Shown one piece after another: positions 48,258 through 58,918 of a stretch of 64,000 bases of DNA. A program made the position numbers and the translations under genes. This DNA is from Onchidella celtica. Lineage: Eukaryota; Mollusca; Gastropoda; Systellommatophora; Onchidiidae. The notes beneath the pieces were generated by a model, which was not told the DNA's origin, made no database searches, and was given only the letters and a program-made list of their open reading frames with translations. Positions within the stretch are counted from its first letter, which is position 1, and the number at the start of each line of letters is the position of its first letter. Where the stretch lies: contig OZ007569.1 in NCBI GenBank assembly GCA_963931925.1, positions 49,472,101-49,536,100 on the forward strand, written 5' to 3'.

Positions 48258-51200
48258 CTGAAAAGAAAGAAAGGAGATATTAATTATACACAAATTGATT
48301 CTGCAAATTCACAAACTCGTAGCTTGTTTTTTTTTTTCACAAAAAATAATCATAAATGGTTGTTGCCGTAACTGAAGAAGCCCTATATATTTTGGATTAT
48401 AAAATAATGAAGGAAACCACTTCTCTCTCTCCACCTGAGGAGTTTCTTACCACTGTTCAACACAATGACCTGGTTTATAGTCTGGTAAACAGCTTGTTAA
48501 TGCACAAGCATTTACAAACAGATATACTAATGGATTCAGTCACAATCTAGTTTTCTTATCTCCTTATGTGATAGATGACGAGTGGCAGATTAAATAATAC
48601 TGTGCCAAGTTGGACAGCAAAGAGAAACATGAGTGTGAAAAAGATGTGGATGGCATTATTTCTATTTTTTGAAAACAATGTGTGATATAGCTTCCACAGC
48701 AGCTCATCTAAAGACCAGTAGTAAGGCGGGGAAAAAAGTATTATATCAATTGCTTGATGAATATAGATATCTATATTAACCCATCTTTATCTTTTTTAAC
48801 AAACTAGCGCTAAACTGAAATAACCCTATGGTTAAACCAAAAAGAAAAGTGCTAGATTCGGTGGCCGTCCATTGTGATTTGCCATAGATCGAGAAGTCAC
48901 TGTATCACCCACCCCCACCCCTTAAAAAAATAAAAAAAGCAGATCATGCTTCGATCTGCTCAGTACATGTAGTATATGCCTACATGGAAGCGGCAGCACT
49001 ACAGGGATAGGGAGAGAGGGAAGGAGGCCTATAACCTCACGGGTACAAAATCAGGCGGCAGCAGACATTACGTTTGTCGCATCACGACTGACCTTTCATG
49101 TAAAATGTGTGACATCAGAGAGACATGGCATCGTGTACGGTAACGGTAACGAGATCGGCGGGGCAACAGTTCTGTACTGTCCCTCCACAAGTATGTCTCC
49201 CTGTTCTGAGAGTTAGTCCACATTCGCACCCACTGTCATGATCACATTAGGATCATAAATGCCGTGCTAGGTCACGACGTCAGTGAGTTAATTTTTACGA
49301 TCTTGTTGATTATAACCAGCATAATTTGTCCTTGAGCTGTTCTCGTGAACAGTTTGTTTTGAAACACCTTTTTTTCTGATAGATGGAGAGAAGGAGGGGC
49401 GAGACAGAATAAATGTATAGCTAGGAATGACAGAGCAGTTCTCGACCCCGTGATTTTGATTAACATAGATAAGGGGCGAGTAAAGGTAGTTTATTTAGAC
49501 GCTTAGTTGGCGTTCGGAAATTCGTGCATAAGAGTAGAAAGCACAGGGTTTGAAGATTTTAGTAGTTGTTTCGCATTTTAAATTTTGTCTAGATAAAATT
49601 GACCTTGATTTTGGCGCAAGGCCATGACAAGCATAAATTAATACTGCAGGCTGAGCTCCAGCGGCTGCACCAATCAAATGTATGAATCTGGACGGAAGGT
49701 CGAGACATAGCTTTGGTATTTAAACCCGTGCAGAGCTTAGATAGTGGCCACATGTAGACAATCCATTTACGAAGTGGACGGCGATAGTCCTCAGCCAGAT
49801 GAGAGACATAGAGACGCAGTTGAGCAGTCCATATTGTGAGGAGCGTGATGTTTTAAAGCTCCAGAGCCTAAGCTACTTGGTTTGATATGAACCCACAGCG
49901 TTTACATCCAGCGCTCTCACTCCCAGTGAGGGCCGCATGGTGAGAGTCCATACTAATTTGTAATGATGAAAGTGAACCGTTCTACTTACTTTTGAAGACA
50001 GTTTCAGAGCTACCGCCAGACAACGCATGGTTGTACAAGCATTCTCCATGGCGTGTCTAGAGGAAATGTCCATATCATAACATGTCTCATTGAATTAATA
50101 GAATTTAAACTGTTATATCCGTCGCCACGTGCGCGGATTCTATTTGGCATCTAACTCAAATGACCTGCAAGTAGTTAGAGTGAATAAGTTAGTCTTTATA
50201 GAAAGCTGTAGTTTCATTAGTTAGATTCAGTTGCCTTTGAATTGATATTTATATTTATATTTATATTTGTTACATTAATTACATGTAATTAAACTGCCCT
50301 ACAGTTCTGCTAAAAATCAAAGCAATTGATTTATTTAGTTTTTAGAGTGCAAGTATTTTTTTTTGTGTGTTCGTCGATTGTGGGAGCGGACCTCGAAAGA
50401 GTGTCAGTCGAATTCTCCCCATCTAACCCACATCGCGACACCCACATCCATGTTTCAAGTGTGCGTAGGCCTGAGGAATTGCCCATCCTCATTCTCATTC
50501 AAAATTTTAAAAACATAGAGCAAGCGAGGACGTGTTGAGTCTGTTTAGCCTGTGCACTTGCATTATTTGTCCTCTATGATAGAGATTTTGGCTACCTCTC
50601 TTGAAACTGGCAGTTTTCAAGCCTCCTATCGCTAAACCGAAACTCTGTCTAAACCGAAAACAAACCCGATTTCGGTTTAACCGTTGTCTACTGTAATTCA
50701 TTTGAGTCTGTTTAAAAATCAAAAATGAATTCAGCGGCATCTACAATCATAAACTACAAAAGTTTTTCCAAATAATAAGCACATAACATTCTCACTGGAT
50801 TATGTTTTTTACACAAGAAAAAGTCAAGGATTTAAAACCATATCTCCAACAAATGTTTTCAAACAATAGATTAGTGCCACTCCATAAATGAGAGGAAAAG
50901 TCGTGTGAAGGTAATACATATTATATTTTCGTACCTGTATAGATAATAGAAGAAGGAGATAAGGTAAAAGCCAAGCTTCACCCAGCCCTCTTTCTGAGCT
51001 CTTCCAAGCTCATCTGCATTCATAATGGATGTGGGGTCATAAAGACCCATACCACTCATCACAGGACGATTCATGTATCTGTAAAATGAAACAATTCATG
51101 TATCTGTAAAATGAAACCAAGTGTTTACATTGTGCGACTGTCATCATCATACAAAAAGGCTTCTTCATAAGTCATGTTCATAAAATCAGAATTTCAACTT

Positions 51201-54200
51201 GATTTTTTTAAAGCAAGACTTTTAATAATTTAATATCAACACCTGGGTTTTACTGAAAAACAGTAATTCCTTTAACTCAATAAGCACAGTCTTAAAAGTT
51301 CTCACTTACCATAGATGCTGAACATAACAGTTATTTCATATGGCTTTTTGTTGTTGTTGTTGTTGTTATTACATCCAGCAAAATTATGTTCCACAATCTC
51401 AAAATCAGTTTCAATCATTTACTGACTATATACCCTCTCCCCAAACCCAACTGCCTAAATCTAAGCAAAAAGGGTTGCAAATCCGTAAAAAAAATAAGAG
51501 TGCAGGTGTTTAAAAATTCATAAAAAATACCACCATCCATTACCTAAACTTCAAACCTAGTATTCAAAAAGAAAAATGGATAAAGATTTATGAGAAATTG
51601 AGTTAACTGAGTCCATATTTTTTCTTATTATTAGCAAAATCATGTTAAATGAAAGTGAAACACGGGTAAAAGAAAACAAGAAATGTTGATGGTAAAATGT
51701 CTGTGTACTTGTGCCTGATAGGCTGGCATGCTAGCAGACTCTCATGATACTACTACACTAGATTTACATAGCAATGACAATGTCCTTCACAGAATCACAA
51801 CTGGCACGAGCTTTGGTCCACAATGTTCTTCAAAATAATACAATTTCACATCACATCAATCCAACTATCTTTCCTACTAGCCTAGATCTATCTCCACAAG
51901 CATCAGCTTCATAATTATCTGCTTCATTGCTGACACCATCAGAATTATCCTGTTCTTCTGAATCCCTTTGAAACTGCACAATAGGCATCACCGGCTCACT
52001 CTCGCCATTCTCATCAGCTTGTAAGGTGCCTCAAATAGGCACAGAATTATCATATAATGCCCAGTGACTTTGCGGCTTGAATGTAAAACTTTGTTCATCC
52101 TGTCAGATCACACTAGAAACTTCGAACATCTAAAAAATTCAAAGAAAATGAAATCTGATTTTTATCATCAAAGACCAGTGGAAGTTTCTTTTTCTTATTT
52201 TCCAATTCAGCAATTTGCATTCACATCAGCGTTATTAAAAACGTAATGATTGGCCGGCAACGAAACAAGTACAAATTGGCATACTCACGGCGTCGGTAAT
52301 GCACAGGCAACTAATGGTGACTGTACTCAATAAATACTTCAATCAGTAATTTCCTTACTGACCTCACACCCTGAACCTGGCCTTGAAATATAAACTGCAG
52401 ATTATACAATGTGAATGAAGATGAAGTTCATTTCATTGAATTTAGTTTTTTTTGCCTATGATAATGCCAGGGTTGGATATTTTAAGTTTTCTTCTATGCT
52501 GCGATACAAAAGATGCTTGTTAATGCGCAATCATTTACACACAGATATGGATTCAGTCACAATCTAGTTTTCTTACCTCCTTATGTGATAGATGACGAGT
52601 GGCAGATTAAATAATACTGTGCCAAGTTGGACAGCAAAGAGAAACATGAGTGTGAAAAAGATGTGGATGGCATATTCCGGAATTACAAGCTGAAACAATA
52701 AAAAAAGAAAAGATTATTTATGACAAAAGAAAAATTTATGAAAACTAAAGGATTAACTCTGAATAGCAAGTTTTGTGTACACCATTGTCTTACCCAATAA
52801 TTATAACTGTACTATTGCTCAAATGGTTAGATCCAATACTAATTTTGGAGACTGCACATCGTCGCTATGGTGCAAGACTCCTGTAACTAACATTTTTGGC
52901 CAAAATTACTTTTTTCATTCTTTGGGTCTGAAAGTCAATTGCGCACCTTGTGTCAAAAGCTCGTAGCTCAATTCTTACAAATAACGATATTGCAATATCA
53001 AGTTCATTGTCTTTACAATATTACATATTACAATTTTTTGGCTCTCCTGTAAAATTTTCGAAATGTCAGTTACAGGAGTCTTGCAGCATAGCGACGACAT
53101 AATGTAATTATTTTATAAATTACTTACCGGATTCAGACTGTTGCACTGATCGATAGGATTTTTATAATCCGTCTTGAGCTCATCGAAGGCAATTATCTGA
53201 TGAGAACAACATAATCAAATTAAATCATCATAATGCAAAAAATTGAAAATACACCATGTGTATGAATATAAATATGAGTGAAAATAAAAAGGTACTTAGA
53301 CTGAGTTAGCATTTGAATGAAGTCTCCTCTGTTGCCCACCCTGTGGTTGTGTCGCCAATTATGAATTCTCGACAATTGTCAGCCTACTTTCTTGTAAATG
53401 TAATCCCTCTTTCAATTTGTAAGTTTTGGATTTGGCAGTTGATTGATCAATCCACAGTTTGCAACTTCTATTACAGTGGTTGGCAAATCAAGTATTTCTT
53501 TACATTCATGAATAGGCCCAACATGTAAATCTTTATTTCAGTATCATCCTGAAACCATAGCCATAATTTTAATCAATAATAATAAACATGAACCTTTACA
53601 ACATTGCAGTACACCAGGCAATACTTATTTATAGCAAATATATAGGCTAACCTTCGAATTTTATACGATTCTTCTTGATATCTTATGGATATAAATTGTC
53701 ACAAACAAAATTTATTCAGAGAGGCCTAGCTTCATTTGAATGGTAGCCTACTACTATATTAATATAGTCAAAATTGGGCAAAAAGACTCCACAGTTTTTC
53801 TGTGGTTTTTATGATACTAATTACTATATTAATAGATCTATAACTAACTTATGACTGACACAGACTGCAATACAATGATCAACGAAATCATACATTCTGC
53901 ATGACTTTTCACATATTCTGGATGCACACTGCGCCAATTTTCCACCCTCTGCACTTGGGTTCCTTGCTGAAGTTTCTCACCCCTTTTTTTTAAAAATCAT
54001 TGAGATAGAAGGGACAAGCAAGGATGTGGCAGTTATGCTGCCGAATAGGATCAACAGTTGGTTCTCAGACTGCAAGATACTGTTGCGGGTGTTTGCTAGA
54101 TCTGGATCTAGACCTAGATTAGATGTCTGGACTCTAGATCCAGCGCCGGTGTAGGCCTACATAGGTCGGGTTTGTGTCCGGCACTCGGGGAGTTTCACTA

Positions 54201-57200
54201 CTCATTTTAATTACATATGTCTCACCCAGACCTATCAATACGAGTTATTCAACAAAACTATATGGTATGGTATGGTATGGTATGGTATCGAAGGCTGTAG
54301 GCTTTTTAGCCTCTTGTTGCCCCCTCTATATCTCTTGACTTATAGTATCCTCTTCCGGTGGCTTGTGTTATTGTGTTAGTATATCATTTCTACAACAGTC
54401 ATTTGTGTTATTTCAATAAAAAACATGGATTAAGTTCTTTCATAGGTTTTCATAAATAATTTATACTAAGATAAATCTGATTCGTACATCAAGTATGCTA
54501 AATCTCTGTCAATTCTGGTTTTAAATATATTTATATTTTCGGAGTATTTAGTTTCAGTACTCAACTTATCCCAATATTGGATGACTCTATTTGTTAAGAA
54601 ATTTTTTCTTACATTTGTTTTTGTTCTCTCGTTATTTAATCTCCTTCCATCCCCTCTTGAGAATCTTCCAATTTGAAAAAATGTTTCTCTTTCAATCCTG
54701 TTTTCGTTATTTAAGATTTTGTATGTATGAATAAGGTCATTCCTTTAAAATCGTCTGTATTTTAGTAATGGCAGTTTTATTTTTGAGAGTATCTCCTCAT
54801 ATGACATATTTTTGTATCTAAGTAATTTAATCATTCTTTTTTGTACTTTTTCAATTTCCACTGATTGCCTTTTGTAATGAGGATGCCATATTGTATTGCC
54901 ATATTCCAATTTACTTCTAACAAGTGATTTATACAGCAGTAATAATGAAAATTGGTCCAGTCCTGTAAAGCATTTCTTGATTAGCCCGACTATTTTGTTT
55001 GCTGCTTTTGTACATGAGTTAATGTGGTAATCAAAGCTAAGTTTGGTATCAAAATATACTCCAACATCTTTTTCTTGTTTAGTTTTAGAAAGTTCTAGTC
55101 CTGATATTTTGTAATTAAATTTAGGATTTTTTTGACCAATGTGCAAAACTTTGCATTTAGTACTGTTGAAATCCAGTTGCCATTTTCTTGACCATTCTAT
55201 CAGTTTGTCAATATCATTTTGTATTACACGGGAATTTTTACTAGGTCCATATATTTTTGTATCATCTGCAAACATTTTGCAGCATGAGGATACTTCAAGG
55301 GATAGATCATTTATGAATATTATGAATAACAAGGGACCTCATACACTGCCTTGTGGTATGCCACTGGTTACTTGGGAGTTACTAGACATTTCATTGTTTA
55401 TTTTTACAGCTTGAGTTCTATCTGACAGAAAATCTTCAATCCAGTTATATATATTTCCTGAAATACCAGTACTTTTCACTTTCTCTAACAGTCTCTTGTG
55501 TGGTACCGTGTCGAAAGCCTTTCTGAAATCAAAATACACTATGTCGACGTCGTCTCCACCATCAATGAGCTTTGTTATGTCATCTAGAACGGTTATCAGT
55601 TGTGATACGCAAGATCTGTTGGGTCTAAACCCATATTGGTTGTTATTTATAATTTTATGTTCCTCAAAGTATTTCATTATTTCATTCTTTATGATGGATT
55701 CCATGATTTTACAGATAACTGATGTAAGTCTGACCGGTCTATAATTTGCTGGGTCTTTTGTTTGTCCTTTTTTGAATATTGCCGTAACAACTGCATCTTT
55801 CCAGCTTGTAGGAATTTTCCCTTCTTCTATTGACTTGTTAAATATAACCGTCAAAGGTAGTGAGATTTCATCTGTTATTTGCTTTAGAAATTTAGGCGAG
55901 AACTTATCTGGTCCAGGTGCTTTATTTTCATTTAGTGCCCCTAGTTGATCTTTGACCGCTTTTTCTGTTACTATTATATTGTCTATAAACATATTGTTAT
56001 TTACATATTTGGGGTTAGGTATATTCTCACAATCTTCCTTTGTAAATACACTAGCGAAAAAAGTATTCAGCACTTCAGCCTTCTCAGCGTCATTCTCCGT
56101 TAGAGATCCATCTATCTTTTCCAACGCGTGGATTTTTTCTTTTGTTTTCATCTTCCCCTTTACAAACTTCCAGAATGATTTTGAATTACTCTTGCTTTCC
56201 ATTGCAATCCTCCTTTCATAGCTCTTTACACTTTTTCTGATCAGCCTATTGGTTTTATTTCTTGCTTCAATATATGTCCTATGTGTAAATATTGTTTTTT
56301 CTTGTTTATATTTCTTGAACGCTTGTTTCTTTTTTTTTATTTCTGTCAATACCTCTTCATTCATCCACTCAGATTTTTGTTTTATTCTCTTGTTAGTAAC
56401 TTTATTTTCTGGTGTATGTTTATCAATCAAATCCATACAGGATTTGTGGAACAAATTCCATGCATCTTGACAACTATAGTCATTTAGAATTTTCCAATCT
56501 ATGTTTCTTAGTTCCTTCTTGACTTCTTCGATATTGGTTTTTTTGTTGTTTTTGTAACTTATTCTTTCGTTGTGGTTAGCAAGATCTAGATACATTTCAA
56601 ATGTGATGACGCAGTGATCGCTTTTGCCCAACGGGTTTTCCATATTTATATTCTTTATTAGATTATCATCATTTGTAAGGATTAGATCTAGTATGTTAGA
56701 CTTTTGATCTCCTTTATGTCTTGTGGGTGCCCGTGACAGCTGTGAGAGAAACAGATCATTGAGGCATTCTTTAAATTCTTTTTCATAGTCACTTTTTTGA
56801 TTGTTATTTCCAGACCAGGTTATGTCCTGGTAATTAAAGTCCCCTGTGATTATTACTTTGTCATATTTATCGAGATGTAAGGACTTTAATAGTTTAATGA
56901 CTTCCCTTGTACTTTCTAATTCATTTAGACTCGGGCTCCTATACAGACAGCCGAGCAGGTGCTTTCTACTTTTTGTATTTACCTCCACAAAGATATGTTC
57001 TATCATTGGGTTAGCATTTTCCACTTTGATTTTATTGGTTTCTAGACTTTTGTGTGTATAAATTACAACACCTCTTTTCGGGTTATCATTCACGTAACAG
57101 TTCGTAGTCGTCAATCTTATATTCCACTATTTTCTCCTCCATTTCTACATTGACCTCACGTTTTGATATGACTTCAGTTAAGAAGATGACCTTCGGACAT

Positions 57201-58918
57201 AGGTTAATAGTTATGATATTTAGTTCATTCATTTTATTGGACAGACTGTCCACATTTGAGTAAATTACATTATTGTTAGGTAAAGAATTTTTATTTTCTG
57301 CCATACTTTTCTCCATTGAACTTGAAGAAGAATTATTATTGTCTGTTATACAACTTCCACTCAATTTGTTTAGTAGTAAATCAACCGTTAAAGATATATC
57401 ATTTAAAAAACTATTAGTATTTAGGTTAAAACTATTTGCCGGCTGTGAATTTTCAGACTGGCATTGTCATGCCCTAGAAGAGGCTGCAGCCGCTTGGCTG
57501 TAACTCTTCCTCAGGACCACTTCCTTTCCTCTAATCATGAAGTCTTCCCCGAGATCCTTCCTTCTTTTCAATTCAATCCTCAGTATCTTATCTTCTTCTC
57601 TTTGTTTTAGTGTCAGGTCATTATTTACATATACTCTCCTGGATGCTTCTTCCTCCTTTTTATTTATTTTTATGGCTGACTGAAATATCTCTCTCTTTTT
57701 GTTTGCATCATTCAAGATAACTTTCAGTCATCTGGGTTTGTTGAGATCGTCCCTCCTCTGTCCCAGTCTGAATGTTTCTTTTATATCTTCCTTTGTTATT
57801 TTGTTTTCTTCATCTTTTTCAAGGTGTTTTACAATTTTCTCAATGTCATTTGATTTGTTTTTCCTCTCCTCCTCGTTTGCTGCGTTTGTCTCCTCCAAAT
57901 TGGCGATTACCAAGTTCGGCTTTCTTTTTTCTTCCTCCCTAAATTCTTCAATTGCTCTTTCGACCTTTTCCTCTATCATTTTCTCCATCTTACTTTCCAT
58001 ATTCTTCTTGCAATCCTCCACTTTGTCCATCCTTTCCAAGACCTGTGTCATCATAATAGACAACTTAGCCAGGTTGTTCGCAACAGTGGTCCATTGGTCT
58101 CCCTTGTTTCGAGCCTCTTTACTCACTTTTGGCCCTGCTGCGCATACCTCACATGAGTAAAGGTAGCATTTACTATGCACTAGTGCCCTGTATTCCTGGT
58201 TTGATACCTCTGTGCACCATGTTTCGCAGAAGTCGCACATTATGCCCTGGTCCTCGTCTGTTACCAGATTTCCACATTTTTCATTTCCACATTTTGATCC
58301 ATCCCCACCCAGATCTTCACTTGTTTTTACTAGGTTTGCCCCTATTGTTTTACTATTTCTTCTTGTGGCCATTGCTTTCTAGGTTCTAGATATTTTATTC
58401 TTAATTTTTTTTTTTTTATTCTCTAGATCTAGCAAAAAATAAAATGTATCCTTATTAAAATTATAAGAATCTAGTCTAGGTAAGTCCTAACTCAAACTCG
58501 ATCTAGATCTAGAAATCTAGATCTAGATCTAGATCTAGGCAACAAGTCTAAGACTAAGGCTTTTACAAGTCGAATACGGACGCCACACTTTCTAGATCTA
58601 GATCTAGATCAACAGACTAATAGTTAAACAGGAAGATAGAGGGTTAAAGTTAAAGCATCTTTGGGTCCTGGGCGACTCAGCACCAGCTAACTTACCGACA
58701 ATACAGCCAAACACTGTTAGTAGTATTAATAATGGGTAATATATTAATAATTCAAGTTGTATTCCTCAAAATTAGACAGAAAAAATTTATGCTGCCATCT
58801 TGGTATACAATGCGTATGATGTATAATTATGACTTACATGAAATATGACGAAAAATATTAAAACCGCCGTCAAAATCAATGCAAGAATATAGCAGAAAGC
58901 CGCAAAGGTAAACGCCAT
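48230..58918 (-). CDS. Cornichon family ER cargo receptor, 5 exons
   Basis: Cornichon proteins are small ER-to-Golgi membrane proteins that load cargo such as TGF-alpha-like ligands and some receptors into COPII vesicles. Exons 58918-58838, 53196-53128, 52689-52577, 51078-50935 and 48257-48230 join to 144 codons plus TGA, the length of vertebrate CNIH1. Hallmarks are MAFTFAAFCYILAL (TM1), IIAFDELKTDYKNPIDQCN, LNP|LVIPEYAIH, RYMNRPVMSGMGLYDPT, IMNADELGRAQKEGWVKL, and the end FFYYLYSMIYVLVSS. All splice sites are GT/AG and phases agree. The loop insertion typical of AMPA-receptor-associated CNIH2/3 is absent. In the middle segment VQLGTVLFNLPLVIYHIRR departs from the usual EWxTLxLNxPLxxYH. A full-length LINE sits in intron 1. 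Confidence 0.95.
48560..48656 (-). pseudogene. Disabled duplicate of cornichon exon 3
   Basis: 48530-48656 matches 52547-52673 at 126 of 127 positions. The single difference changes the donor GT to AT. The first 16 bases of the exon and the acceptor are missing. It lies between exons 4 and 5 in the gene's own orientation, so it cannot be used as an exon. Confidence 0.88.
48785..50693. mobile_element. pogo/Tc1-like element, longer copy lacking its left end
   Basis: 48785-49225 and about 50380-50693 match the two halves of the MITE at 62599-63405. The right end CGGTTTAACCGTTGTCTACTG followed by TA is intact; the left inverted end is gone. About 1.15 kb between the halves (49225-50380) is absent from the shorter copy and shows no clear transposase. 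It lies in the last cornichon intron. Confidence 0.7.
50935..51078 (-). CDS. cornichon exon 4: RPVMSG loop and last membrane segment
   Basis: One base, 47 codons, two bases: YMNRPVMSGMGLYDPT to ISFFYYLY. Its acceptor is tandemly duplicated (see 51069-51118). Donor GTACGA. Confidence 0.93.
51069..51118. repeat. 25-bp tandem duplication of the cornichon exon 4 acceptor
   Basis: ATTCATGTATCTGTAAAATG and the next five bases occur twice, at 51069-51093 and 51094-51118, differing only at the last base. On the coding strand this gives two TTTTACAG|ATACATGAAT acceptors 25 nt apart. Only the inner one (exon from 51078) keeps the frame. Confidence 0.92.
52577..52689 (-). CDS. cornichon exon 3: central membrane segments
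   Basis: 37 codons plus two bases: LVIPEYAIHIFFTLMFLFAV to IYHIRR. Donor AGGAG|GTAAGA. A disabled near-copy lies at 48560-48656. Confidence 0.93.
52857..53101. mobile_element. Inverted-repeat element, ACTCCTGTAAC family, copy 2
   Basis: The left end TCGTCGCTATGGTGCAAGAC then TCCTGTAACT is matched by the right end read in reverse (TCGTCGCTATGCTGCAAGAC), about 38 bp in all. The interior is AT-rich. It shares the CGTCG and ACTCCTGTAAC features of 5805-5891. It begins 27 bp inside cornichon intron 2 from the exon 2 donor. Confidence 0.7.
53128..53196 (-). CDS. cornichon exon 2: conserved first loop
   Basis: 23 codons IIAFDELKTDYKNPIDQC to LNP, the most conserved cornichon block (cargo-contact loop). 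Acceptor GTTCTCATCAG, donor GTAAGT, phase 0 on both sides. Confidence 0.95.
53783..53823 (+). repeat. Short dispersed repeat R3, partial copy
   Basis: CTCCACAGTTTTTCTGTGG followed by TTTTTATGATACTAAT resembles the R3 copies at 7905 and 62558 but lacks the CCTTGCTGCGA start. Confidence 0.35.
54466..57330 (-). pseudogene. LINE ORF2: AP endonuclease and reverse transcriptase
   Basis: The endonuclease part begins near VIYSNVDSLSNKMNEL, with FLTEV, VIITGDFNYQDITW and SDHCVITFEM. RT blocks include NQYGFRPNRSCVSQL, YFDFRKAFDTVPHKRL, SGIPQGSV and the active site FADDTKIYG. Three faults: a frameshift near 57095, a TGA at 55338-55336 directly after SGIPQGSV, and a TAA at 54747-54745. The frame then continues to a natural TAG at 54468-54466. 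Without these it would be a complete enzyme of roughly 950 residues. Confidence 0.85.
57467..58372 (-). pseudogene. LINE ORF1 with PHD-like zinc finger and coiled coil
   Basis: Starts MATRRNSKTI. A Cys-rich region CGNEKCGNL...MCDFCETWCTEV...CYLYSCEVC resembles a PHD finger, followed by a long Glu/Lys-rich, probably coiled-coil stretch (KKNMESKMEKMIEEKVERAI). One TGA at about 57728-57730 interrupts it after NKPR; the frame resumes with LNDANKKREIF and ends in SYSQAAAASSRA. PHD-bearing ORF1 proteins are known in several CR1-group elements; the role is presumed nucleic-acid or chromatin binding. Confidence 0.75.
58489..58612. repeat. (AGATCT)n repeats
   Basis: Two blocks of overlapping CTAGAT/AGATCT units at about 58499-58540 and 58590-58612, just beyond the 5' edge of the LINE in cornichon intron 1. 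Confidence 0.8.
58838..58918 (-). CDS. cornichon exon 1: first membrane segment
   Basis: 27 codons from MAFTFAAFCY to FFVIFH, donor GTAAGT. The frame is open 27 further codons upstream to a Met at 58999, but all known cornichons start at MAFTFAAFCY-type sequence, so the shorter start is chosen. Confidence 0.93.

Larger units (their letters stand above)
54266..58450 (-). mobile_element. CR1/L2-type non-LTR retrotransposon, nearly complete
   Basis: Contains ORF1 with a PHD-like zinc finger, ORF2 with endonuclease and reverse transcriptase, and a 3' UTR ending in about five ATACC pentamers (54267-54291) just past a small AGGCTAAAAAGCCT hairpin. The ORF1-EN-RT plan and short tandem 3' tail are those of the CR1/L2/Jockey group. 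The 5' edge is approximate. It lies in cornichon intron 1 in the gene's orientation. Few disabling changes suggest recent insertion. Confidence 0.85.
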
